Shown here: positions 23,416 through 35,764 of the stretch, piece by piece | Layout: each line of letters begins with the position of its first letter | How positions within the stretch are numbered: the stretch's first letter is position 1 | NCBI GenBank assembly: GCA_012184525.1 | Contig: WOFQ01000022.1 | Span: 124,001 to 188,000, forward strand | DNA from: Xenoacremonium recifei | Taxonomy: Eukaryota > Ascomycota > Sordariomycetes > Hypocreales > Nectriaceae | Length of the DNA: 64,000 nt | Reading direction: 5' to 3' | Notes under the pieces: model-generated | The model's input: the letters and a program-made list of their open reading frames with translations, nothing else | Database searches by the model: none | What the model was told of the DNA's origin: nothing | Translations under genes and position numbers: made by a program

Positions 23416-25920
23416 GCTGAATCGCCCAGGCCAAGTCAAGGGGAGGGGGCGGGGGAGCGCTGAGGAGGAGAGTGACAGGGCCTCATTCCCGGGTACGTTG
23501 ATGGGTCTCTCTGCCTCCTCTCGTCTCTTCTCGAATGAGGTGTCTTCGTTTGCTGAGTCGTCGTCTGGGTCGCCGCAATGGTCAATCTCTTCGCGTTAAG
23601 AGGTCAAGATACGAGATAGTGAATCATGGTGGAGATGGACGGGATGGATGAAGATAGCGTGAGTCGTCGGAAGCGGAGCACCGAAAAGGCCGATTAGGGG
23701 AAGGTCGCTCTCGCCAGTGAGCTTGGACGGATATCTAATCTGTTATCGCTCTTATCTTCGCGAGAGGATGTTTGTTTTGAGACTGTGAGGGGCAGTGATG
23801 GTGTTGATGGCTTGTTAGATGGCGCGGTACGTCTAGACGCAAGCTGCAACATGATTTTGTTACGCGCGTAGTATTCCTTGGTGGTTTTCAAGACTCGAGG
23901 GACGAACGCGGTTTGAGGGGTAAATTTCCCCTCCTTGGTCATGCATCAAGTAAATCAACTTAAAGACAAACACAACTCTTGAGCATCATACTTAGACAAG
24001 GGCAACTTATCGGATTAGTGATAAAAAGTCCTCAAAAATGCCATTTGCTATACGGGACAGAATACAAAGCAATTATTATGTCATACACGTGTATTCTGTA
24101 GTTCTCCAAATTGCGCTCAGGGGTCTAGGGTAGGCACAGCGCTGATCTCGTGCCATGACTCGAGCATACAGAGGTGGGATATTCCGAAGATTACAAATGT
24201 GAGTCTGTTTTTGGGGATGCACAGACGTTCTCACATATGCAAACATACCCTTAACAAGGTCGAAACTCCGGGGTTGCATCGTCAGGTGACGTTGGGGGTT
24301 TCGGTGTTTGCCACGCCTCCGATGCAAGGGACAGGAGCACCGCCGGGGAGCGACATTGAATTGAGCCGGAAAAGGTCGTCGATAATTCACTCGGTATAGT
24401 TGGCCATTAAGGCAAAACAGGCTTTCGCTCTAAACGACCTAACCAGGTGATGCCGCGGTCCTTTGGTTACATCCTGGCCCGGTCTTGGCAGGGTCTCAAG
24501 CGAGGACAGTGATCCGAGCTCGGCCGAAATTCTCTATAATTGCCAGGGAACTATGTGTGGCGCCTCTACCAGGGTTATCGCATACTAGAACGAGGTCGTA
24601 GTCGTTGTGAATTTGTCAACCAAGCGTGGCGAACAAGCGAGAAATACTCTAGCTCATGGCTGGACCGTCTTCGCTTCTTTCAGCGATGCGACATGAAGCG
24701 GAGAATTCTGCGCCCGCCCCCCTTCGAACCTCAGACCACGGTAGTTCCAGACTTTTGCATAGAGACAGGGTCCGGCTTCTAGAAACCGGATATTCCCCGA
24801 CAAGCCGGACTGCAGTTGTCGAGACGTTTCTCGCCCGCTATCGCTGCGGCTAGACCAGCCTTATACAGAGCAGTTCCAATAGTACGGGATGTGGGCGGAG
24901 TCGACGGAGAACCAGACGCGAGCATACGCAATTCGCAATCTTCCGACAGAGGGGCCTCCTGCATGAGAGAATCTGCGCCCTAAGAAGAGCAACTGATCTA
25001 TCGCCTGTCGAGCTCCATCTGTCTGCGGAGCTCATTTCCTCCACTGAGAGCCCTACCCTGAAAGAGGCTCACACCACCGGTTCCGAGTCCCGCAATCGCT
25101 TGGAGAGGGTCTGCCACGAGGTGGCGGGCGAAAGATGACCGAGCTTCTCACAAGGATGGGAAGGGCCTTCGGCTGTTGGCGTGGTTGACATACTGTAAGC
25201 GATGAACAAAGATCGAAAGATTAACCGCCCAGTGGAACCACAAACAAGACAGAGCCAACTAGGTGCTCGCAAGTCCAGGGATCCCCGCAGCATCTTGGTG
25301 TTGAGCCTCGCGTCATCTTGGTAGAGGGCCCGCGATCTAGAAGAATCACGGAACGCCGAGACTCTATTGCATGCGGCTGTTGGTTCGCAAGAAGAACGCC
25401 TTCTTGAATGACCTAGACGGATAAACCTGAAACATAACTGCCGTAAAGTTCAACGGTCAGCGGCTCGGAGACGGGATACGGGCCCTCCCTACGTTCTGGA
25501 GCGTTCTGGCGAGTGTTGACACGAATCGGGAGATACAGCCAACAACGCCTCGTGGACCTCCTGGTCCCACGTGGATAACGGGATGTGCTCCCGTCCACGA
25601 TGATCCGGGGTTGATTGGGTCTTGCGCGCAACTGAACCCTGAATTCGCTGTTTGTTGGAGCATGATCGCATACAATCACGAGATGAGGAGATCCTCCCAA
25701 GATATTGGAGACAGGGCTAGGTTATCCAGCGAGGGTGAGGCATGTATGTAGTGTTCGTCCAATGGCATCAGCCCATTACTTTTATCAGATTAATATACTA
25801 TCCTAGCAGAACCAACGCCAAGGTCATGGATCATCTCATCTCAAGAAGACGCCGAGCTGCATTCCCAAAAAAAGTCGGACTAAAACTCGGCTTCGAAAAC
25901 AAAGTAGCTTGCCCCTTTTC
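23416..25920. other. Long intergenic stretch, no gene seen
   Basis: About 2.5 kb. Open frames up to about 95 codons occur on both strands but none shows a domain, splice signals in series or a consistent codon pattern. No terminal repeats could be recognised by eye; it may contain decayed repeat DNA. Confidence 0.5.
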
Positions 25921-27608
25921 TTACAAAGATACCTCGCTCTGACTCGTTCCACTAACAGCCACCCCCATGCCCTTGTTGGTCCCGAAATGGCCTCCTTGCT
26001 GGACCAAGCTGGCCTCGTCTCCATCGCTATACTGAACACGGAACGTCCTCTTCATCTCGATGCCGCCGTGGTCGGGCGTCTCGACTGAGTCCCCCCGAGA
26101 GGGAAGCTCTACCAGCGCCCGGCTTCGGCTTACAATCTTAGATTTCCGAGCACCGTACTCATCCCCATATTGTCCATATTTGCGGTACTTGCTCGAGTCG
26201 TTGGAAGAACCCCCGAGGACGGGAAATAATCGGACAAGCAGGATTCGCAACGAGGGCATAGAGGCGCAGACAATACCAATGTTAATCTCGACGGTGGACC
26301 AGATAGAGACATCGACCTGATCGTAGGTGGGATTTGTCGAGCTACCCAAGCTGACAAGGTACTGGAGACGCACGATACTGACAACGGTGACGCTTTGACT
26401 GGTGTTAGTCTTGGTAGTGTGAGCATTCAGGGGCTCAACTTACAAGGTTCCAACAATGAACATGGCTGCGACACCAATCTTCTTCTTCCAGTGCAGCTTG
26501 AGTTTTCGCAGGTTATACATGGGGATGGCCAGCATCCAGCAATCGAGGGCAATACTAATGGCAGCATTGGCCCAACCAATGGCATTGACATTGAGACTAG
26601 ATATTTATTAGCTGAGGCTGTAGCAAAGAGATTGATTTAACGTGGCACATACCAGGTTCCGACGTGCTCGCCATCCCATTTGGTCCAGAAGTAGCTGACC
26701 GGATGGCACTGGAAGGCAGCCATGAAAACGAAAACGATGCCGAAAACAGCGTTGAAGATGACGGTCGCCCATAGAACCTTCTGCGAGGGGCCGGGGAAGA
26801 TACGTAGGTAGAAGAACAGCAGCGACATCTTCAGCATAGACACCTGCGCAAAGTAGAAGACCTCGAGGATGTAGAAGAAGAGGCCGAAGGTCGTGATGTC
26901 GTGAAACGGAATGGTCCAAATATCCTTGCCTTCACCATGGCCGGCTGTGCCGCGAACGTTCATGACGGTGGACGGCAGACCGATACAGAAGGTAAAGATG
27001 ATGAAGAGGTCGTCGAGGCCGAAATCCGAGCCTCTAATGACGAACTTGGAGCCAATTCGAAGCACGATGAAGACCGCCGAGACGACACCGAGAATGATGC
27101 TGACATCGACGAAGATGGGCGACTTGTTGCGGACGGGTGCACCGCAGTTGGTCTCGGTTGCGTTGGTTGCCGCTAGAGTTTCTGGTTAGTATTTGCTTCA
27201 ATATTCCAGTTGTAGTCTTTCGTACTCAGAGTGTCCTTGACCGAGCAGCTCTCAGCCAGGCACAGAGTGGCCTCGCCGAGTATTGTCGCGTTTGTGCATA
27301 TGCCAGCAAGATCTGTGGCGTTGTAGGGCGAGCTGGCGAGGGCCGCGCTCATGCAAGTGCTCTGCAGAAAAGTCATGTTAGTCGATTGGTTCTTGGCATC
27401 CCCATGATTCCGTCGCCAAGTCCAAGACTCGATGGACAAGCTTCAACGACAACCACACGCTTGACGGCCAAGCATCCGGGAGTTTGCGTACCGCACAGCT
27501 AGGAAGCCCTCGCAGGATGCCCACGGCATCTGAAGAATCGGCCGCGGCCACCGGCTGAAGCACAGCCAGCACCGAGGCCAGCAGGAGAGGGACGGCCGCC
27601 CACTTCAT
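25921..27608 (-). CDS. PTH11/CFEM-type seven-transmembrane receptor-like protein
   Basis: Five exons: 27608-27492, 27361-27226, 27172-26653, 26596-26444 and 26392-25921; 465 aa. A signal peptide (MKWAAVPLLLASVLAVLQPVAA) precedes a CFEM-like domain (LPSCASTC, DLAGICTN, LCLAESCSVKD, ETNCG). Seven hydrophobic helices follow, with family hallmarks GLDDLFI, a stretch ending YILEVFYFAQVSMLKMSLLF with FYLRIF, and FQCHPVSYFWTKW. The C-terminal tail is cytoplasmic, Ser/Lys-rich and ends in SEVSL. PTH11-like receptors sense surfaces or host signals and feed cAMP/MAPK pathways in several ascomycetes; for this copy the role is inference. Fewer cysteines than the usual eight of CFEM are visible. The start at 27608 gives a clean signal peptide; longer upstream frames are not supported. 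Confidence 0.88.
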
Positions 27609-30600
27609 CTCGTAGAATTGTCGTCGTCGTCGACGCGGGCAGGCAGGCTCTGGTGTTTGACTCCCACGACGAGATTCACAGCACTGACTGATCAACAGAG
27701 GAAGAGATCGTCGACGACCAGGGGACGGAGGCGGGCCGTGGAGCTCGATCAGAATATATACGAAACCCCTGCGAGCCCATTGTGCCCATGGCCTGAGCGA
27801 TGACCGTCTCCGGCCCCCCCAAAATCCTCTCGCAGGTCCAGAAGTCCCACACGACGATCCCCTCCCAATCTGGAGAGCAGCGACAGTCAGAGCAGCAGAA
27901 GTCCGGGAGCCAGGTCGTTCGGGATGGGTTCGCAGGCCCACACCGGACTGAAGCCGTTTGCGCTGTTCTGGAGCGAACTTACCATGATCCCGGGCATCTG
28001 GCCTGGAGGTTTGGGCTGCTGACCGGGGTGTCAAGGTGTTAGAAAGATCCAGTCCTGCGGGTGCATGGGCACGCGAACCCGGCAGGGATCAACCCCTGCC
28101 ACCCACCCATCATCTGCTTTTTTTCTTCGCCTCTTTGACTCGGGCCTCTTCTGCGGCGAACGAGAGTTTTGGACACACCACCACCTCCTCAATCCAGCAG
28201 CCGGGCGCATCTAGTCAGCGGCTGACGACGCTGGCAGCTGGAAATCCCCTGTCGATCCGACCCCAGAGAGGGGGAGGAAAAAGAGGACCGTTCGCGAATG
28301 TACGGAGTATACGAAAGTATGTATGCTTTGTTACCGAAGCCGTGGGACGCTTATGCTGGGCCTCAGGAACGAAGGACCAACAACTGATCGGCAGAAGCAA
28401 CGTGTTTTGGCCGATAGCTTCCCACGCAGTTGGGACGACAGGTCAGCGATACGACCAACGCAAGTCATCCCCTGGACGTGTCATCCACCGTGATCCGAAG
28501 ACATGCCGGAGCAGCTGCAACGGAGCCGAGCGTGGCCGCGCGAAGGAGCCATGCCCCTGGCAATGGTCGCTATAAGTTAGGGGGCTGTCTGTCACTGCGG
28601 CATCGTTGTGGTAGCAGCCGCAGCGGCACTGCGACGCCACTACATGGGCCTTGTAGGCGACCTTTCTCGACCTTTGGGTTGCATGAAGATACTCCATAAA
28701 TGCCTCTTATCGGGGAACTTGCAGACCTGACTCGGTAAGGGGGAGCTGTGAGGGGGCCTCTAGCCATCGTCGCGGAGTATTCTAGCCAGTGGAGTTGGTC
28801 CACTGCCAGAGACGAAGACTGGAAGGCTTCGCCCCCTCTTCTGCCCTAGGAGGAGGCAGTTCTGCTTCAGAACACGGGACCGAAGGGAAACTTGAGTGGC
28901 AAGCGTTTGAGTTCCGTTCCGAACTTGCAAACTGCTCCCTCGCTTGGATATCGCATCCTGGCAACGGATCATACCTCACGCCCACCTGGATGGACATCTA
29001 ACGGCAACCTTTCTCTTCGGCTCCTCTTCAGGCGGATCGTCCCAGAAACCCGCCCTGTTAAGGACGGTTCAGTAAGGCTAGATAAAAAGGTCGCCACTTC
29101 GCGCTGCGAATCAACTCCACCCCGATAGCATTTTCTCATCTGGCAGCATCTCATTTTACGGACGATGGAGTTCTCCGTACGGACTTGTGCGTACTTACAA
29201 ATGGTTGACAAAAGCAGCTGGAGCCGTGCTCTGCAACTAAGTGCTAGAACCAGATGATGACGCCCCTGCGCCCCGGGATCAACCTGTCTCAGGACGTGTC
29301 AGACTGACTATCGATAGAGCTTCTTATAGCATGCGCTGCTCATTACTTAGAGGAGTTGCAGGCCCGCGATTTAGACTTCGACGGTCGGCCGAATCCTTGA
29401 TTCCTTCTCCGAAGCAGGCTGAACGCCGTTGATCGTATTTCCCAGTACGACGCGCCTCTCAGATAGTCGAGCGCCTCGTCCGGGCCCGCGGGGATTAGCA
29501 ACTCCCCAGGGGCACGCAGAACGGCCGACGAGCAGCCACGGAACAGCGGCTGCACGATGCCGTAACGTATAGTTTCCTGGACTAATGTCAGAATGGGTGG
29601 CAGTCTCCCCAGGCCTGCAGTAGTTGACGCATCATATGTCACTAGCGATCCGCTAGAGTAGCCACTGGAGGCCCCTGGAGAGCCGCAGGAACCGGCAGAG
29701 CCGGGGATGGGGTCAGGCACTCGTCAATCTTCAAACCAACATCCGGCACGTGGAGTGTTGTTGGTTGGTTGCTGGTTGCTTCGTGGGACACGGTATGAAG
29801 CCAAGCCGGCACTACATATATATCTCCTTCTGCCGAACCTTCGACAGAACCGGTCTCAACTGCCCCCGTTTCTGTTGCGGACAGACACCCATTGCGGGCG
29901 ACCGAAGAACGGGACGGGTGGGAGCGAAGCCATGTCCGCCGCCCCGACCACACTAACCCCTGAGAGGCCGTGCCCCTGGCATAAGTGCGTGTGTTCAGCT
30001 TGCTTCCGGATACAAGGGACGTCGCATCGAGTGGCAGTTCAGGCAGGAGGCTTTTGCGCTGAAGAGCCGGTGTTTTGCGTCTGACAGGTGGCTAGATCCT
30101 CGGATTGCCCGCGATCACATGGCAGACCTGGGGGCCCTGGCTTTCATCGTCGGCCAATCCCACCAATCTAGGAGGGTGCGCTTTGGCCACTATAGCGCTT
30201 GGACCTTATAAAACACTACCTGCAATAAAGTTATGCGCATTGATAGCAAACAATGTGTTTTAAATGGTGTTTTAATACCTTTCACCAGCGGAGCTTGCCA
30301 CAACTCCGTTGCAATATACGGAGATGATGACCAATCCTTATGCGCCATTACGGAATAACTGCGAGATAACTATTTGCAAAGAGATTCGAAAAGTATGCTC
30401 CGATACAGCGAAAGATCTTTCTATGCCGTGATGCAGCCATTTTCATGTCAGACAGTTGAAACTTTGCTAAGTTACCAAGATCACTCTTAAAAGAGAAAAA
30501 AAAAGCCCCCTTAGTCAAACTGCTGAGTGTTCCTAAAGCATGGTTCTCCCTCAAACAAACAGACAAACACTACTGAACCCCCAGATATTGAGTAACTCAA

Positions 30601-31394
30601 ATCTAATTATCCGGGGTACCAGCCAGGGCCTGAAGACGGCCGCCGGGTATCCATACCTGAAGCTCAGACACCTCTGCATGTCATATTTCAAGTGCCGTTC
30701 TTCCCGTAATACCTGATACTCAGCTTCTCCGAAGACTTCGGCTAGCTGTATCCTCGAAAACCATTCTCTCTCCATACATGTACTTTGCCCTCCTGGTCTT
30801 CAAACGGACTGAGTGATTCATGGCCTTCCTGTTTCGCTCCGAATAGAACTCGTCTGAGTATGCGTTCCGGAATACTACAGTATGCTTCCGAGGAGGACCA
30901 GAACGAGAAGGGTTACATCACAGGCTCACCCAGTCATCATATCTGGCCTTTTGCACTGAATGCGATTTGCCTCGCCCTCTTCAGGTTCCACCCCGAAGGA
31001 TACAGTCGCGGGCTTCGTCGCCTGGATTTAGCTGTGTTGCATTCGCATTTCTCACCAGCTTTAGGTATGGCCACAGAGACCTGATGGTCCATCAGGCATT
31101 GCAGGAGCAGCACGCATATGCTAGAACAAAACAGGAAGCAGTGAACAAGATCAATAAACCTTGTAAATTTCTATATATATTATTCTTGCGGGTTTAATCG
31201 TTTCTACAAACGAACTTCTCTCAGGTGGCGAATCCAAGTCTACGACCTCAGGGGTGGACGAAACAGTTACCGATTACCCGACAAAGACTCTTGAGAAAGA
31301 CGTTGTAGCAAACCGAGCCTGGGCTGGATGAGTTCCAAGCCAGAACGCCCAATTCAGCTATGAGAGATCTAGTTGCTCACACTTCTTATTTGCT
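27609..31394. other. Long intergenic stretch, no gene seen
   Basis: About 3.8 kb upstream of the receptor gene. Many overlapping open frames of 60-220 codons on both strands reflect GC-rich, stop-poor DNA and show no domains. A 218-codon frame reaching into the receptor gene from 28034 is low-complexity Arg/Pro/Ser and was taken as 5' untranslated DNA. A TATA-like run lies near 29813-29821. Confidence 0.45.
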
Positions 31395-32069
31395 TTACGC
31401 AGACCAAGGAATGCATTTATTGCCCACATTGGGGACCACGCCCTGCTGAAACCAAGCCGCTCGCTGGAACTCATCCGTAGACCCTGGTTCATCATTGTGA
31501 TCTTCCTTCGTGCCAAGCGCGATGAACGCCCGGCCCAGACGGTTATCTATGGGCTGAAGCGCGAAGTACAAGTCCCCAGGTGCGCTAAGAGTAATGTTTG
31601 CAGACAGGATGCCGTATCCAGAAACGCCATCCCCTTCCTCGCTGAAGCCGACGAACGCACCGCTGCTCGCACTGGCATACTCGACAGCATTGAAGCCCCT
31701 AGGAATGGTGGGCTTGAAAGTGTCGTCCTCTGGTATGCCGGTAGAGTCGCGATTGGCATCTGTCTGATAGTTTTCGGGGGTAATAACGGTCGTCCCGATA
31801 GCCCAGAGAGACGGACGGTAGTCCCAGAGGGTCGTAATATTGGGGATTGCAACAAGGACTTGGATAGACAATGTCTCGTTAAGGGTGACCTTGCTGTAAG
31901 AAGCAACAGAAGGGCACTCGAAAGTGATGAGGAGAGACCGAGTAACGACAGGATCGGGGAACTCCCAGGCCGTAGCGATGGACAGGTGCGTGCCATCGTC
32001 GAGGTGAGTGCGATGGGCAAAGACGCTGGCCGCAAAGGCGGAGAAGGAGACAAAGGCCCGGAGAAGCAT
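31395..32069 (-). CDS. Secreted protein of unknown function
   Basis: A single exon encodes 224 aa from the ATG at 32069. The N-terminus (MLLRAFVSFSAFAASVFAH) is a classical signal peptide with a likely cut after FAH or ASVFA. The mature part begins RTHLDDGTHLSIATAWEF and has several N-glycosylation sequons (NETL, NITT, NITLSA). Alternating hydrophobic strands suggest a beta-rich domain, and there are only two cysteines (FECPSV and NKCIPWSA). No family was recognised. It is an isolated gene with about 3.8 kb and 1.9 kb of non-coding DNA on its two sides, a setting common for lineage-specific secreted proteins. Codon use and a clean signal peptide support it being real. Confidence 0.7.
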   Translation of the reverse strand: MLLRAFVSFSAFAASVFAHRTHLDDGTHLSIATAWEFPDPVVTRSLLITFECPSVASYSKVTLNETLSIQVLVAIPNITTLWDYRPSLWAIGTTVITPENYQTDANRDSTGIPEDDTFKPTIPRGFNAVEYASASSGAFVGFSEEGDGVSGYGILSANITLSAPGDLYFALQPIDNRLGRAFIALGTKEDHNDEPGSTDEFQRAAWFQQGVVPNVGNKCIPWSA

Positions 32070-33988
32070 CGTCTTCAATTAAAGAGTAGATCTGAGGCCG
32101 AGTTGATGTTTCGAAGAGTTCTAACGTCGGATGAAGAGAGGTATAAGTAAGGATCAGGCGGAATTGCCGTCAATTTATCTTCACTCTCTGCAACGCTACC
32201 AACCACCCTTCCTGCGTGGTGTCAGACTATTGACTGTGAATATAAGCTAAAATTCAACTCTAATGCCAAGCCTGTTGGTTTAATCCTATTGTGCGCTGCT
32301 ATGGCGAGCAGTTCGACAAAACTAAGGTCAGATCAAGGCATCTGGAGCGGGCCCGACACCTTTATGGCCTCGCATCGCGTTGGTGGCCCAACAACAACTC
32401 AGTCTTGCCGCCAGCCACGATTCATAGACTGCGGCATATTTAATAAAACCGTGGGGGTTGCTGCAGGAGAAGGATTGTAGAAAGCAAGGTGTCATAATTC
32501 TTATACGCAAGTAAGTTAATGGGTGAGTTCCTTGTCCTTCCTAGCTAAGTTCTCGACTCTTATAACACACCACTGCCTCTACCCTGAAGATGTCTACCTG
32601 CATGAACTTATGAGCCTCTGGTTTGCTTGGGTGCTTACTTCGGTCTGGATTAGAAGAAAGGTGGGCATCGAGATGTGGAATAGATCACAGCTGAAATCTG
32701 GGACCTATTGCGAGCCTTCTTGTTGGTTTACGTGAAATTTTGCACGAATGAGAACCTCTACGGCCCGGGGCAAGGATCTGGTTATTTCCTCATTTCGATT
32801 CGATTCGTAATTAGTCTGCATGAAGCTGCAGAAAGGATTTAGATTCTGGGCTGAAAAGAAGGAGCGTGATCCGCAACGGGAACCCTGATTGTCACATATC
32901 AAATCTGGCACACATTGGGTGCTGGAGAAGAACTTGAAAGCATGCGGCCTCACGAATGCTGTGATATTCAGCGAAAAGACCTGAACGGTTCTGTTCTAGA
33001 AATGAACCGAGACTTGTAGAATGAGTCCCGGCGACTTGTTCCCCGTCTACAAAGGCCTTGCCAGACACCGAAGAACTAAGATTGAGGGGATTTGCAATGG
33101 TGCAGCGAACATCACACGAAATGCACTATACCTGAATCTCTGGAGACGTCAACGGGCCATGTGCTCTCCACGGGGATCTATATGACCACTATAAGCTACT
33201 GTTCCTGGAACGCTCTGAAGATGGTACAATAACAAGCTCACTATCAGACTGGAAACCGATTAGAAATGAGAGACATAAAAGCCAACCATGATTTCCATGA
33301 TTTGACAATGAGAGCTTTAGCGCTCTGCTCATCTCTCACTCCAATTGATGCAGATATTAAAATTATTCACATGCCGTAAATCGCGACGTGATCACACCAC
33401 TTAGTCGCTTGACTTTCATGGCCTCATCTTGTCGACAAGAGCAAAAGTCGCTTCTTGCATTTATTTTGAGACTCTTCAATTCGAAGCACTTCGTTCGAAT
33501 GCTTCTTTACCAATTTTCGCCACTCTAGAGCGCTTCGTCATTGCGAGACCCCAAGGTATTAAATATAGAAATCTAGGCTGCAGTGGACTGTTTTCAAGTT
33601 GGACATGCAGCGATGATTTGCCGCTAGACTTTGGGGGCGATCAGTCGCTGTCTTTAATTGGCGGTGGCTGTGATGTTGGTGAGACGATCCTGGCATGGGG
33701 GCGGTGTTTGCCTAGATCTGGTGACAAGGCAGTTTTGGGATCTGCCGTTTGTCTTGGACGTCAGCCCACGATGGATGAGGCTGACGCAGTGCTTGCGCGC
33801 ACAGAAATAACAGCCTGCGCCCCCTTCAGCCTGTGTCTGAACACCCGATGTTCCTCTCATGTTGTCTTACAAAATAATTTGCAGAGCGTCGCCAATGAAT
33901 CTGATTCTTGGCATTATATATCAAGTGATGGGTACTCTTACCTAGCCCTCTTCTTGCAGAAACCCTGCAAAATCATCATTGTTTCAAA
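32070..33988. other. Long intergenic stretch, no gene seen
   Basis: About 1.9 kb, AT-richer than the coding parts. A 190-codon plus-strand frame at 33429-34001 overlaps the next gene's start and lacks domain features; it is probably promoter/5' leader of that gene. Confidence 0.45.
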
Positions 33989-35764
33989 ATGCGTCTCTTA
34001 AATGTCAACACTCTCCGGATCGAGCTTGTCGCCGGGGACTCAACACCCGAGTACGCGATCCTCAGCCATCGCTGGGGCGACGAGGAGGTGTCGTTCAAAG
34101 ATTTCCACAACAACTTAGCGAGGACGAGACACGGCTTTGCTAAGATCTTGGGCTGTTGTGATGCTGCCCGCCGCGAGGGAATCTTCTATGTCTGGATTGA
34201 CACTTGTTGCATCGACCAAAAAAGCAGCGCCGAGCTGTCAGAGGCCATCAATTCCATGTTCCGCTGGTATCAAGAGGCCAAGATCTGTTATGCATACCTC
34301 CAAGATGCCAGTGGCGTCGACGACTTCACCAACAGCGAGTGGTTCGAACGAGGCTGGACACTTCAAGAGCTTGTTGCGCCGGCTGAGGTGCAATTTTATT
34401 CTTATGACTGGACTTTATTTGGGACCAAGACAGGTCTCTCTGCGATGATCAGCCAAAAGGCGGGTATCTCAGAGAGATTCCTCCGTGGCGACGATCTCGA
34501 AATCGCCTCTGTGGCTGAAAGAATGTCTTGGGCAGCAAAAAGGAAGACAACTCGGCCAGAAGACATAGCCTACTGCCTTCTGGGAATCTTCAATATCCAG
34601 ATGCCTCTCATATACGGAGAGGGAGGCCAAGGAGCCTTTGCAAGGCTTCAAAGTCAGATCGTGAAGGAGAGTTTTGACCAATCTTGGTTGGCATGGCACA
34701 AAGAAGAAGAGCAGGCCGGCGATACACTTTATGGTGTCTTTGCCAAGTCACCAGCTTACTTTGCAAACTGCCGAGATGTTGTCCCCTGTAACCCAGATTA
34801 CCGGGGCAGCTCTGTCAAGGAGACGAATCTCGGCATCGAACTGGAGCTGCCTCTATATAAGAAAGACGATATAACCTACGGACTGCTAGATTGTCGTTGG
34901 AGGCGCGATTTCCCAAATGTCATTGGCATCCCTCTTACAGAGCAGGGCGGTCAGTACTTCAGAGCCTCTCTTGGCTTAACGCTCATTTCAGAGGAGGCTG
35001 CGCGAAACAACAAGCAACGTATCATCCTATCTCCTCGGGCGGGGAGGCGAGCACATCCGATCTCACAGTTCTTTATCGAGAAGATTCCCGGAGATTTCGA
35101 GGTGCAAGAGGTTTTCCCAAGAGAGGCACAGGAATCATCCTCCCCGAGCCTCATTCATGTAGTGACAGCTCCAGATGGCCGAACTAGTCTTGCGATTTTG
35201 GTACGACTGCGGCAGTCGGGCCATGCAGGAACGCAAGACTATCTCTTGAAACTCTGGTACGAGATGAGAAACAACGAACAAGTCCCTCGGTATGAAGTTG
35301 GAATACTGCCGGACAACACACCCTTGTCGAGTACAGTATCCGATGGCATTTCTATGAACTCAACCGTGGCAGCACCTGGGTATTCGCAAAGCATCAAAGC
35401 ACATTTCTGGACGGAATTGAAGTATCAACGACCAACCTTCCTAGTGGAGGTTTCTACAAACGATATGCCAATGCGAGAAGAAGAAAAGATCACAATCACG
35501 AAGCTCAGCAGTCTGAACAAGACAGGTATCTGGATCGGTACCACCATTGGCGTGATGGGAACAATCGGGATGGTTGTTTTCGGCGCAGTTTGGGGCTCGC
35601 AAGACGGCATATTGTACAAAGTCCTTGCGGTATTCATTGTGCTCATTGCAACTATGATCATATGGGCCTTATCTGCCTTTGTTATCGTTCTATACTCAAA
35701 GAGACGCAAGGATGAAGCCATGCATCGTTTGGAGAGAGAAGCGGCCGAGCGTCGGAAGAGGTGA
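33989..35764 (+). CDS. HET-domain protein with C-terminal transmembrane hairpin
   Basis: A single exon encodes 591 aa. The N-terminal HET domain is textbook: MRLLNVNTLRIEL, AILSHRWGDEEVSF (from residue 23), YVWIDTCCIDQ, INSMFRWYQEAKICYAYLQD and WFERGWTLQELVAP. The following region has AYCLLGIFNIQMPLIYGEGG, matching the domain that follows HET in the HET-D/HET-E group (DUF8212). No NACHT or WD repeats follow. Instead the C-terminus has two hydrophobic helices, about 513-536 and 541-568, and a short basic tail rich in Arg/Lys/Glu. This places it on a membrane, tail probably cytosolic. HET domains drive programmed cell death in non-self recognition; membrane tethering could couple it to an organelle or the plasma membrane (inference). 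Confidence 0.92.
   Translation: MRLLNVNTLRIELVAGDSTPEYAILSHRWGDEEVSFKDFHNNLARTRHGFAKILGCCDAARREGIFYVWIDTCCIDQKSSAELSEAINSMFRWYQEAKICYAYLQDASGVDDFTNSEWFERGWTLQELVAPAEVQFYSYDWTLFGTKTGLSAMISQKAGISERFLRGDDLEIASVAERMSWAAKRKTTRPEDIAYCLLGIFNIQMPLIYGEGGQGAFARLQSQIVKESFDQSWLAWHKEEEQAGDTLYGVFAKSPAYFANCRDVVPCNPDYRGSSVKETNLGIELELPLYKKDDITYGLLDCRWRRDFPNVIGIPLTEQGGQYFRASLGLTLISEEAARNNKQRIILSPRAGRRAHPISQFFIEKIPGDFEVQEVFPREAQESSSPSLIHVVTAPDGRTSLAILVRLRQSGHAGTQDYLLKLWYEMRNNEQVPRYEVGILPDNTPLSSTVSDGISMNSTVAAPGYSQSIKAHFWTELKYQRPTFLVEVSTNDMPMREEEKITITKLSSLNKTGIWIGTTIGVMGTIGMVVFGAVWGSQDGILYKVLAVFIVLIATMIIWALSAFVIVLYSKRRKDEAMHRLEREAAERRKR

Noticed and set aside
27609..28034. Upstream extension of the receptor protein
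   Set aside because: The extra residues are low-complexity Arg/Pro/Ser and would bury the signal peptide that begins at 27608.
28040..28110. tRNA gene suggested by inverted GGCAGGG/CCCTGCC and a GGTTCG-like box
   Set aside because: No A box or acceptor stem could be placed at proper spacing.
31497..32150. A 217-codon plus-strand open frame
   Set aside because: Antisense to the secreted protein gene, which has a proper signal peptide and sequons.
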